NCBI GenBank assembly: GCA_002342805.1
Contig: DDQW01000089.1
Location: forward strand, 1 to 19,847
Source of the DNA: Clostridiales bacterium UBA2432
Lineage (GTDB): Bacteria; Bacillota; Clostridia; Lachnospirales; Vallitaleaceae
DNA length: 19,847 nucleotides
Reading direction: 5' to 3'
The translations under genes and the position numbers were made by a program. The notes beneath the pieces are model-generated. The model saw only the letters and a list, made by a program, of their open reading frames with translations. It did not search any database and was not told where the DNA came from. Below are positions 6,880 to 13,720 of the stretch, one piece after another (position 1 is the stretch's first letter; each line of letters opens with the position of its first letter).

Positions 6880-7875
6880 CTACTGCGAATTATTCACTCG
6901 CTGTTGAGCTATTAAACGATAGGCACGATCTTCTTTGGCGCCGATTCGGGATTGTTCGTGTAAGCTATATATGAGCTTGATTGTATGCACATCCTTCACC
7001 TCTAGTGCCTTCTTAAAAAGCTGATCCCACTCATCAACTTCCTCTGCTTCCGGCATTGGATTTAAGGGGGTACACCCTGTTGATAAATAGGCCAACTGCA
7101 AATTTATCCAGTGTTGCTTCAAAACCTCGGTATAATCATCAAAAAATTCTTTCAATACTCGGATGGCATGTGTCGAGGTAAAGCCGTGAAGCATGGTGAA
7201 ATCTTCTGTCATTCCATATAAAGTCAAAGTCAAATCTGCAAAGCTTTCACTGTTACATAGACTCGTATCTAAGGCTCGAACTTCACTGTGGAAGACTGGA
7301 TCTTCATAAATATCCATCATTCTACCTGTAATTAGTGAACGTTTAAAGGCAAAATTTTTAAAATAATCCATAGTTGCTAATTTTTTAACATGGTCTAGGG
7401 GATTTGCTGTTGAGTCTGGTTCTATATTGATTGGATAGGCTTGATAGCATTCCGAAAAATAGGCTAAGGCCTTGGCAATTTCTTTCTTATCCCCTAATTC
7501 ATAGGCATAGGCTGTTCGAATAATGCCATGAAAGGCGCCACCTGCGCTACCGTCAATTAAACGATTTAAAAATTTTCTCAAGGTCTCCTCAACACCTAAG
7601 ATTTCAATCTGCTCTGTAAAAAAAGGAATAAACGAACTGTAGTACCCCATGTGACCTAAAAAATATTCATAGTTCGCCAAATGAATCGGCACCTCGGATG
7701 GGGGCTGAGGCGATATATTCTTACGTTCTAAATAGCTTTTTGCATAGTCATGAAGCTTTTTCTCATCTGCCCCCATGCGATATAAGGCATAGAGCCCCAT
7801 ATTCAAGTGATTGGTCAGTTGACCTCCATAAACCGAATTTCGATCATTGTACTGAGTAATAATCTTTTCAATCAT
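6880..7875 (-). CDS. Questin-oxidase-family (DUF4243) protein
   Basis: A 331-residue all-helical protein of the questin oxidase-like family (PF14027). Diagnostic blocks are NHLNMGLYALYRMGAD (22-37), GHMGYYSSFIPFF, GSAGGAFHGIIRTAYAYE (near 128-145) and EIAKALAYF. The founding fungal enzyme opens an anthraquinone ring in a Baeyer-Villiger-type reaction. Bacterial members are common but uncharacterised, and no polyketide genes are present here, so the true substrate is unknown. The conserved His residues in NHL, GHM and FHGIIR are candidates for the active site. The ATG at 7875 has GGAGAG about 7 bases upstream and is preferred to the ATG at 7893. It lies between terminators and is probably transcribed alone, or weakly with the lipoprotein gene 79 bases downstream. 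Confidence 0.85.
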   Translation of the reverse strand: MIEKIITQYNDRNSVYGGQLTNHLNMGLYALYRMGADEKKLHDYAKSYLERKNISPQPPSEVPIHLANYEYFLGHMGYYSSFIPFFTEQIEILGVEETLRKFLNRLIDGSAGGAFHGIIRTAYAYELGDKKEIAKALAYFSECYQAYPINIEPDSTANPLDHVKKLATMDYFKNFAFKRSLITGRMMDIYEDPVFHSEVRALDTSLCNSESFADLTLTLYGMTEDFTMLHGFTSTHAIRVLKEFFDDYTEVLKQHWINLQLAYLSTGCTPLNPMPEAEEVDEWDQLFKKALEVKDVHTIKLIYSLHEQSRIGAKEDRAYRLIAQQRVNNSQ

Positions 7876-7922
7876 ACAATCTCTCCTCTCCATTTGTTTA
7901 CACTTTACTATCTTATTGTATC

Positions 7923-7949
7923 AAAAAAGCACCCTTTTTTATAGGTGCT
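7923..7949 (-). terminator. Rho-independent terminator after the flavodoxin-like gene
   Basis: On the minus strand AGCACC (7944-7949) pairs with GGTGCT (7928-7933) and is followed by a run of T. It lies just past the 7962-8468 gene and before the questin-family gene. Confidence 0.8.
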
Positions 7950-7961
7950 CTTAACTAAACT

Positions 7962-8468
7962 TTATTCAATAATTTCCGTGCAAACCTCACAAACATTACA
8001 TGCCGGATTATTATTTGACTTTTTTTCTGTTCGATCTTTATAATACTGACGATAAACATCGTGCACATGTTCAATGGCTTCATCCATTTCCACCGAATCG
8101 TAATCATTGACTTTACTTACAACCACATCAAAGTTTTTATCTCTTAAAATACTTTGCAAGTTTCGTTTTATTTTTAGAAAGTCTTTTTTTGTTCCAGAAA
8201 AAATAAATGCAGGTTTATTAATATATTCATTTTTTAACATTTTGGCTAATAATAGCATATCTTTTTTTGATTGTTCACTAAGTCCGGAAACTCCAAAACC
8301 ATAAATGGTATCAGGCTCTGCTAAATCCACCTTATGTTCTAATTGAAGATATTTGCGCGCTTCAACACATTCCACAGTATGGCCCTTTTCTTGATTGGCT
8401 TTTTCAAAATGGTCAACTAATTTTAAAGCTTTTGGAGTTTCTGTTGCATAGAATAAAACGATTTTCAT
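7962..8468 (-). CDS. Flavodoxin-like protein with C-terminal Cys-rich tail
   Basis: A 168-residue cytoplasmic protein. It opens with MKIVLFYATETPKA, a beta-strand and phosphate-type loop like those of flavodoxins, and keeps an alternating alpha/beta pattern (YGFGVSGLSEQS; KPAFIFSGTKKDF). The C-terminal tail ends in C157-x2-C160-x2-C163, a spacing that could bind a metal or cluster or act in thiol exchange. Ordinary flavodoxins do not carry this tail. The ATG at 8468 has GGAGG about 7 bases upstream and is preferred to two ATGs farther up. It is followed by a terminator and preceded by a hairpin-rich 128-base gap. Flavin binding is inferred from the fold only, and the partner is unknown. Confidence 0.7.
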   Translation of the reverse strand: MKIVLFYATETPKALKLVDHFEKANQEKGHTVECVEARKYLQLEHKVDLAEPDTIYGFGVSGLSEQSKKDMLLLAKMLKNEYINKPAFIFSGTKKDFLKIKRNLQSILRDKNFDVVVSKVNDYDSVEMDEAIEHVHDVYRQYYKDRTEKKSNNNPACNVCEVCTEIIE

Positions 8469-8504
8469 AATTCTGCCTCCCATCATCTTCAGTAAAATTC
8501 ACTT

Positions 8505-8549
8505 AATAATCAGAATTATTAGGTAAATATACCTACTTTTATGGTAGGT
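8505..8549. repeat. Small inverted repeats upstream of the flavodoxin-like gene
   Basis: Three nested or adjacent palindromes lie here: AATAATCAGAATTATT (8505-8520), TAGGTAAATATACCTA (8520-8535), and ACCTAC/GTAGGT (8531-8536 with 8544-8549). They sit between the AAC(3)-type gene end and the next start. They could be a weak terminator, an operator, or both. Confidence 0.4.
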
Positions 8550-8596
8550 TAGATTCATGAACTTAATGTGAATATTGTATGAAATTTATATGAATT

Positions 8597-9370
8597 TTAA
8601 TCAAAGCCAAAATAGTTCGGATTCTCTTTTAATAGTTCTAAAACGAATTCCGTCATTTCTTTGACTTGAAGGAGCTTGCAGCTTGCATTACCTAAGGCAA
8701 ATGTCGTTGCGATATTTTTTTCAAAGAGCACAGACTCAATACGGTCATAATTCTGTGAAACACTTCCACGAGTATTATTATGGGGAAGCACATCGATATC
8801 ATAGCTTGTTCCATCATAGTCCACTACTTTTATTGTTCTTGGTTTTTCTGCCAGACGTTTTGGAATCGATAACCACTCTTCGATGCTATGAATATAGGTG
8901 TTTTTTTGTAAGGTCGCTCCGATAAAGAGAATTTGAGAATCTTCGTCATAGAGGCTCCCGAAGCACCCCTCTCTGGGACAGGGTGTTAGCACGTCGCCTC
9001 TTTGAATGATGCTTTTATCTTTATCTGTATAGTCGATTTTTCTTTTTCCATAAGCCGCAACAGAATGGGTCGGATGGAGTGACCGAACCACATCATCTCG
9101 TAATAAAAAGGTGTTTGGCAGCAAACCGACACAGGCTTTTTCTGTTCTTACATTAAATACATTGTCCTTCAAGTTCCACTCATCCCACGAATGTGTCGGG
9201 AATAAGAGGAGACCATGACTCATGTATTGGCATAAGGCATCTATCACTGCCTCCGGGCCTCCATCTACTTGGCCTATAGCCTTCATGGATGAATGGACCA
9301 TGAGTGTTCCCTTGGTATTAATGTTAGACGCTTTTAATTGTTGAAGTAAATCATTTTTTGTCATCATCAT
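8597..9370 (-). CDS. AAC(3)-family N-acetyltransferase
   Basis: A 257-residue protein of the aminoglycoside 3-N-acetyltransferase family (PF02522). It has the family blocks GTLMVHSSMKAIG (21-33), LLLFPTHSWDEW (54-65), RSLHPTHSVAAYG (96-108) and GSLYDEDSQILFIGA. Members use acetyl-CoA or a related thioester. Many chromosomal ones, such as YokD and the FrbF type, do not confer aminoglycoside resistance, so resistance should not be assumed. Three ATG codons stand in tandem (9370, 9367, 9364). AGGAGG lies 2, 5 and 8 bases before them, so the second or third is the likelier start. It follows the SDR gene by 21 bases and closes the amylase-SDR-acetyltransferase operon, which hints at a sugar-related acceptor. 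Confidence 0.9.
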   Translation of the reverse strand: MMMTKNDLLQQLKASNINTKGTLMVHSSMKAIGQVDGGPEAVIDALCQYMSHGLLLFPTHSWDEWNLKDNVFNVRTEKACVGLLPNTFLLRDDVVRSLHPTHSVAAYGKRKIDYTDKDKSIIQRGDVLTPCPREGCFGSLYDEDSQILFIGATLQKNTYIHSIEEWLSIPKRLAEKPRTIKVVDYDGTSYDIDVLPHNNTRGSVSQNYDRIESVLFEKNIATTFALGNASCKLLQVKEMTEFVLELLKENPNYFGFD

Positions 9371-9391
9371 TTCCTCCTACGAATGCATTTT

Positions 9392-10165
9392 TTATAATAG
9401 TGTTGATCCACCATCGATATATACTTCGGTTCCGGTAATATGTTTTGACCGATCCGACGCTAAAAACAAAATGAGCTCGCCGACATCTTCGGCTTCGGCC
9501 CCATCATTTTCAAGGGGCTGATTACCTTCCGGATACTCTACAGGAATCCGAACTTTATTAAGTAAATGATGCTCACTATCTGTATTTTCTTGAATATTCG
9601 TCTTCACATAACCGGGACAAATCACATTGACGCGAATATGATAAGTTGATAATTCAAGGGCAGCCATTTTTCCAAAAGCCAATTGTGCTGCCTTACTGGA
9701 AGCATATAAGGACATACCTATGTTGCCAAATTCGCGATTTCCATTAATGGAACTCGTAATCACAACACTTCCCCCTTGTTTTTTTAGATAAGGTATACAA
9801 TACTTTAATGTCAAAAATGTACTCTTGAAGTTGGTCTCCATGGTCTTATGCCAATCCTCTTCTTCTAAATTCTCAATCGGCGCGACCCTTCCATTAATGC
9901 CTGCATTGATAATAACAATATCCAAACGTCCAAAAGATTCGACCAATTCATCAATTGCCCTCTTAACCATTGACGCGTCGCCTACATCGGCTGTTCTATA
10001 TCTTACTTTTTCATCAGCATCTACTTCATCCTTTAATTGCTGAAGACTCTCTTTATCGATATCAATAAGTCCAACATTTGCTCCCTCACTCAGGAATAGC
10101 TTTGCTGTACTTTTTCCGATTCCTGAACCGGCACCGGTAATAATCGCTACTTTATCCTTTAACAT
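9392..10165 (-). CDS. SDR-family oxidoreductase, probably NAD-dependent
   Basis: A 257-residue classical short-chain dehydrogenase/reductase. TGAGSGIG (10-17) is the cofactor loop, NAG (87-89) stabilises the core, and Ser139, Tyr154 and Lys158 (YASSK) form the catalytic set. Asp35 at the end of the second strand (GLID) favours NAD(H) over NADP(H). The C-terminal ITGTEVYIDGGSTLL is the usual SDR ending. A GTG at 10183 would overlap the amylase gene. The ATG at 10165 has AGGAGG about 9 bases upstream and begins 1 base after the amylase stop, so it is chosen and translation is probably coupled. The substrate is not readable; the operon suggests a sugar or polyol. Confidence 0.92.
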   Translation of the reverse strand: MLKDKVAIITGAGSGIGKSTAKLFLSEGANVGLIDIDKESLQQLKDEVDADEKVRYRTADVGDASMVKRAIDELVESFGRLDIVIINAGINGRVAPIENLEEEDWHKTMETNFKSTFLTLKYCIPYLKKQGGSVVITSSINGNREFGNIGMSLYASSKAAQLAFGKMAALELSTYHIRVNVICPGYVKTNIQENTDSEHHLLNKVRIPVEYPEGNQPLENDGAEAEDVGELILFLASDRSKHITGTEVYIDGGSTLL

Positions 10166-10166
10166 A

Positions 10167-11621
10167 TTACGCATCCTCCTCACTTACCCAGACGCTTAAT
10201 CCAGCTGAAGGCGTTGAAAACTCACCGAATCCATCGCCTTGGATAGTCACATGATTTTCGTCCCGCTCCATTTGATCGATAAAGGTTTTACCGGCATAAC
10301 CTTCTCCAATAAACATCTGTATCGCCCCCCCTTCTTTATTGGAAAGAACGATAGCTGCTTTTGCCGGATGTTCCGCGTCCCCATGTCGAACCCAACCAAT
10401 CAGATTAGCCTCTTGAAAATAGTCATCTTGGTCTCCAAAACAATAATGCTGTCTCAAGAACATAAGTCGATTAATCTCATCTTTCACACCCGTATAGTCC
10501 TCTTGGGAATCAATGCCAAAATAGTCTCCATAAAAAACACAAGGGTATCCATCTTTTCTAAGCAAGATAAGCGCATAGGCCATCTCTTTAAACCAAGGAT
10601 CTACCCATGACTCTAAGGATTGCCGTGGTTGTGTGTCATGATTATCGACAAAGGTCACCGCTAATGTGGGATAGGCTTGGACAATGGTGCCATCAAATAT
10701 GGTTCTTAGGTCAAAGCCATCTCTATCGGTCGAGGCTTGTTGAAGGTTATAATGCAAGGGAATGTCAAATAAATCCAACTGATGTTGGGTTTCCTCAACA
10801 TAGTTTTTAATCAATTCCATGTCACCGGTCCAATATTCGCAGAAGAGATAAAAGTCTTGACCATCAGCTTCTTTAATACTCGTCGTCAACTCCCTAAAAA
10901 AGTCAATATCGATGTGTTTCACTGCATCCATTCTAAATCCATGGACACCTGTTTCTTGAATAAACCATTGCACCCATTTTTTAAGTTCTTCCTTTACATC
11001 CGGATGTGCATGGTCGATATTGGCAAACATGAGATAATCAAAATTGCCGTTTTCAGGGGAAACTTCAAAGCCCCAGCCCTTGTTTTCACCTAGTATTTTA
11101 TATATTCCATGCTCACCCGTAATATCATCATATCCTACCCCCGTAAAATGCATAAAATTCCATTTAAACTGAGAGTATTTGCCGTCTCTTCCCAGAAAGT
11201 CAAATCCCGTCCAGCTTTTTATATCCCTAGCTTGTCCGATTTCTGTTCTTCGATCATCCGGATCAACTTCTACAGCTTTAAATTGTTCGAGTCGGTCTCC
11301 TCCGGCTTTATGATTCAATACAACATCCGCATAAACGTCAAGCCCTTCATTCTTAAGCGTCTCAAGCAATTCATGAAGTTCTTCTTTAGTCCCATACTTT
11401 GTCCGGACACTTCCTTTTTGATCAAACTCACCCAAGTCGTACAGATCATAGACTCCATATCCTACATCATTGGTTCCGGTGCCTTTACATACCGGTGGAA
11501 GCCAAACACTGCTAAAGCCTGCAAATTTTATTTCAGAAGCCTTGGTCATCATATTTTTATAATAGTTTCCATCCTCAGGTAGATACCATTCAAAACCTTG
11601 TAACATAACTCCGTTTTTCAT
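10167..11621 (-). CDS. Cytoplasmic alpha-amylase (GH13, subfamily 5 type)
   Basis: A 484-residue glycoside hydrolase family 13 enzyme hydrolysing alpha-1,4 linkages in starch, glycogen or maltodextrin. Conserved regions are DVVLNH (99-104), GFRMDAVKH (228-236, nucleophile Asp232), FCEYW (260-264, acid/base Glu262) and FVDNHDT (324-330, transition-state Asp329). The opening GVMLQGFEWYLP and the overall length match the GH13_5 cytoplasmic amylases (AmyA type of E. coli and liquefying amylases of Bacillus). No signal peptide is present, so it works inside the cell on imported or stored glucan. The ATG at 11621 has AAGGTGA about 7 bases upstream. It has its own extended -10 promoter and heads an operon with an SDR and an acetyltransferase. 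Confidence 0.95.
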   Translation of the reverse strand: MKNGVMLQGFEWYLPEDGNYYKNMMTKASEIKFAGFSSVWLPPVCKGTGTNDVGYGVYDLYDLGEFDQKGSVRTKYGTKEELHELLETLKNEGLDVYADVVLNHKAGGDRLEQFKAVEVDPDDRRTEIGQARDIKSWTGFDFLGRDGKYSQFKWNFMHFTGVGYDDITGEHGIYKILGENKGWGFEVSPENGNFDYLMFANIDHAHPDVKEELKKWVQWFIQETGVHGFRMDAVKHIDIDFFRELTTSIKEADGQDFYLFCEYWTGDMELIKNYVEETQHQLDLFDIPLHYNLQQASTDRDGFDLRTIFDGTIVQAYPTLAVTFVDNHDTQPRQSLESWVDPWFKEMAYALILLRKDGYPCVFYGDYFGIDSQEDYTGVKDEINRLMFLRQHYCFGDQDDYFQEANLIGWVRHGDAEHPAKAAIVLSNKEGGAIQMFIGEGYAGKTFIDQMERDENHVTIQGDGFGEFSTPSAGLSVWVSEEDA

Positions 11622-11667
11622 TATCATCTCACCTTTCCTCATTGTAAACTTATTTATATATAGACTT

Positions 11668-11695
11668 ATTATACCATGAAATTATTTTTTGTTCA
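11668..11695 (-). promoter_or_regulatory. Extended -10 promoter of the amylase operon
   Basis: On the minus strand TGAACA (11690-11695) is followed after 16 bases by TATAAT (11668-11673), which is preceded by TGG, giving a full TGnTATAAT extended -10. It lies 47 bases before the amylase ATG. No catabolite-response (cre) site was recognised nearby. Confidence 0.65.
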
Positions 11696-11720
11696 TTTCT
11701 AAAGACGTCGTATAACACAA

Positions 11721-11756
11721 AAGCAACCCTATAAGGAAATCCTTACTGAGTTGCTT
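11721..11756 (-). terminator. Hairpin terminator after the HIRAN gene
   Basis: AAGCAAC and GTTGCTT (11721-11727 with 11750-11756) form the base of a long stem whose upper part pairs AAGG with CCTT. On the minus strand a short TTTTGTGTT tract follows. It separates the accessory kinase/HIRAN cassette from the amylase promoter. Confidence 0.65.
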
Positions 11757-11785
11757 GATATGTTCACATTATGCTAATTTAACAA

Positions 11786-12508
11786 TCAACTAATTTTATC
11801 CAATTGTTTTACATCGCATTCTATTTCAAATTTCACCTTAACACATTCATTACATTTCGAATCTTTATTCATCTCAAGAACTGTGCATGTATACTTACTA
11901 CCTTTTTTTAAATATTCTAAAACACTTTCACAATAATATCTAGGTAAATATCCGATATGTTTATCGTCTTCATCTAATATTTTGATTGCATTTTTATCAT
12001 ATGGATTTGATGGCTCCGGTTTTAGCCTTAATTTGTCTCCTTTTGTTAATTGAAGGGCTTCTTCACAGTTTTCTCCCTCGCACCCAATATAATGTCTTAT
12101 CCCTGCAATATGAAAGACTCTTTCAATCTCTCCATCATAAGTATCTAAAATTGGGTCGATAAATTCCAACGTATCAATTGGTAATCTAGCCCCACTTCTT
12201 TTTAACAGTTTATAATCATCAAATACATCCAAACCATATTTAGAAAGGATTCTTTCAATCCCTCTTCTTTTACGGTCAGGTAATCTACTTGAAAAAGTTG
12301 GAAATAAAGTGTCACTTTTATAAGTCTTATTAATATCTTCAAAAGATATTAGCAGTTCGAACCCTTTCTCAATAGCCTTTTGCACTTCATATCCATAACA
12401 AAATTCATACTGGCCATTTTTAGTCAATTGTCCTACTACATAATTACGTCTTGAATCAGGTTCTTTCCAAATCAAATATAGATAATCTTTTCCTTCTTTC
12501 CTTGACAC
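11786..12508 (-). CDS. HipA-N (HipS)-like region fused to a HIRAN domain; presumed antitoxin or partner of the kinase
   Basis: A 240-residue protein. Residues about 10-118 resemble the N-terminal subdomain of HipA, the part encoded separately as HipS: VGQL (25-28), YEFCYGY (34-40), LFPTFSSRLPD (68-78) and LLKRSGARLP (101-110). Residues about 131-200 form a HIRAN domain: VFHIAG, LKPEPSNPYDKNAI (162-175) and IGYLPR (185-190). HIRAN domains bind DNA ends in HLTF-type enzymes. Cys143, Cys148, Cys219 and Cys222 could form a metal site. The start is GTG at 12508; AGGAGG lies 7 bases upstream inside the kinase C-terminal codons, and the kinase stop is 2 bases before it. Composition is AT-rich, unlike the amylase operon. 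The HIRAN call is strong and the HipS call moderate; the antitoxin role is inferred from HipBST systems. Confidence 0.82.
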   Translation of the reverse strand: MSRKEGKDYLYLIWKEPDSRRNYVVGQLTKNGQYEFCYGYEVQKAIEKGFELLISFEDINKTYKSDTLFPTFSSRLPDRKRRGIERILSKYGLDVFDDYKLLKRSGARLPIDTLEFIDPILDTYDGEIERVFHIAGIRHYIGCEGENCEEALQLTKGDKLRLKPEPSNPYDKNAIKILDEDDKHIGYLPRYYCESVLEYLKKGSKYTCTVLEMNKDSKCNECVKVKFEIECDVKQLDKIS

Positions 12509-12510
12509 AT

Positions 12511-13398
12511 TTACTCCTCCTTCCTTTTTATTAGCTCTTCTTTTACTAAACCCACTTTTCCTATTAAGAATTTTCGAATTAAAACCATTCTTTTTTCACT
12601 CATTAATCCGATGTATGGTTCTATTATATTATTTATATTTTCTTCATTCATCTTATCCACAATACACATAATAATATCAATTACATCTTCATAGTAGTTT
12701 TCCAACAAAAACTTTAGAACACTTAATTGCGTAGGTTCTTTTTTTATGGTTTTATCTATTCTTATTCTAGATGTTGATTTACTATTTATCAAAGCGCTAA
12801 ATCGAACCTTATCATTCCCTAAATATCCATCAATCTTACTTTCATCTATATAACAGCAAAGAGAAGATCCATTATCATATAAAGGGCATATTCTAACGCT
12901 ATCGTCTTTCTGTAAAATAGCCCAATTGTTTTGATGCCTATCTGTATTTCCTATCAAAAAATCAAAAATAGGTATTTTTAAAAACTCTTTCTTAAACTTA
13001 TAATGCTGAAGAGATTTTAAAATCATTTCTAAGGAATAGTATTCTTTGTTAACCTCATCATATAAAGTTAATGGATTGTAATTTGGATAATATTTATTAA
13101 TTAATTGTATGCCCTCTATTAAGTTTTCATCTTTTTTGTTAATTCTATAACTTAAAGAGCCTATTCTGCCTTTATAACATCCAATGTCTACTTCCATACA
13201 TTCTATGCCAAGTAATCTAGCTAGTTGCATAGCAATTTTTTCTGATAGATGTTCCGTTGTAAACTCGGTTTTTCTAAACTTAAATAATCCTATGTCTCCA
13301 CTATTTTTATTTACTAACCAAATTTTTTCACTACGCCCACTACCTTCTGAAGCACCTTCATATTCTAACCAAGAGCTGAAATCTTTAATTATAATCAC
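12511..13398 (-). CDS. HipA-type Ser/Thr kinase lacking the HipA N-terminal subdomain (HipT/CtkA-like)
   Basis: A 295-residue kinase of the HipA C-terminal fold. GSGRSEKIWLV (19-29) corresponds to the HipA glycine/serine loop with its conserved Lys25. LFKFRK (38-43) and SEKIAMQLARLLGIE (52-66) match the N-lobe. IGNTDRHQNN (149-158) is the catalytic loop with Asp153 and Asn158, and LYDNGSSL (173-180) holds the metal-binding Asp175. All key residues are present, so an active enzyme is expected. HipA phosphorylates glutamyl-tRNA synthetase, and HipT targets tryptophanyl-tRNA synthetase; the target here is unknown. The start is GTG; the upstream frame closes at a stop two codons earlier and the ribosome site (AGG) is poor, consistent with low toxin expression. 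A perfect 10-bp inverted repeat lies just upstream. Confidence 0.85.
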   Translation of the reverse strand: MIIIKDFSSWLEYEGASEGSGRSEKIWLVNKNSGDIGLFKFRKTEFTTEHLSEKIAMQLARLLGIECMEVDIGCYKGRIGSLSYRINKKDENLIEGIQLINKYYPNYNPLTLYDEVNKEYYSLEMILKSLQHYKFKKEFLKIPIFDFLIGNTDRHQNNWAILQKDDSVRICPLYDNGSSLCCYIDESKIDGYLGNDKVRFSALINSKSTSRIRIDKTIKKEPTQLSVLKFLLENYYEDVIDIIMCIVDKMNEENINNIIEPYIGLMSEKRMVLIRKFLIGKVGLVKEELIKRKEE

Positions 13399-13405
13399 GA
13401 CCTAT

Positions 13406-13443
13406 TATGAACTAACAATCTAATACATTAAATTTAGTTCATA
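13406..13443. repeat. Perfect 10-bp inverted repeat before the kinase, possible operator
   Basis: TATGAACTAA (13406-13415) and TTAGTTCATA (13434-13443) are exact inverse copies separated by 18 bases. They begin 8 bases before the kinase start and lie downstream of the predicted -10, so they would fall in the 5' leader. They could serve as an autoregulatory operator, as in toxin-antitoxin systems, or as an RNA hairpin that limits translation. Confidence 0.65.
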
Positions 13444-13461
13444 TTTTATTGTTTGATTTAT

Positions 13462-13489
13462 ATTATATCACAAATTAACATTTTGTACA
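13462..13489 (-). promoter_or_regulatory. Putative promoter of the kinase/HIRAN cassette
   Basis: On the minus strand TGTACA (13484-13489) and TATAAT (13462-13467) are spaced 16 bases apart, about 63 bases before the kinase GTG. The -10 is perfect and the -35 is weak. Confidence 0.5.
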
Positions 13490-13720
13490 TACTTTTTAGG
13501 TGCTACATCAGCACCATTAAATCCTGGTATTTTGTTTATCCAACAGGTAGATTTTCTTGGGTTTCTGACCATCATCGCTCCAACCATCTAAAATGACTTC
13601 GGCATCCGCATGTCCGCTTATGTTGCAGGAATCACCTGCATAGGCGGAATGCTGATTTTACTCTTATACAACAAACATAAGATTCTTCAAACCTTAAAGA
13701 ATATGAAGTTTAATCCGTGA
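13490..13720 (+). pseudogene. C-terminal remnant of a membrane protein, probably a transporter
   Basis: Read on the plus strand, this stretch gives LGATSAPLNPGILFIQQVDF, then LGFLTIIAPTI, a TAA at 13589-13591, and then NDFGIRMSAYVAGITC, IGGMLILLLYNKHKILQTL and a final TGA at 13718-13720. The hydrophobic segment followed by a basic tail looks like the last membrane helix of a major-facilitator-type permease. No start codon or upstream part exists; the reading frame is lost where the kinase promoter begins. The last 34 bases overlap the 3' end of the esterase gene on the other strand. It is read here as debris left when the accessory cassette arrived or when a larger gene was deleted. The MFS label is a guess; the broken coding character is clear. 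Confidence 0.5.

Noticed and set aside
8597..9370. Calling the AAC(3)-family protein an aminoglycoside resistance gene
   Set aside because: Chromosomal members often lack this activity, and the operon context is metabolic, so only the family is reported.
10239..11582. Several plus-strand open frames opposite the amylase gene
   Set aside because: The amylase on the minus strand has all GH13 motifs; the opposite frames show no recognisable protein pattern.
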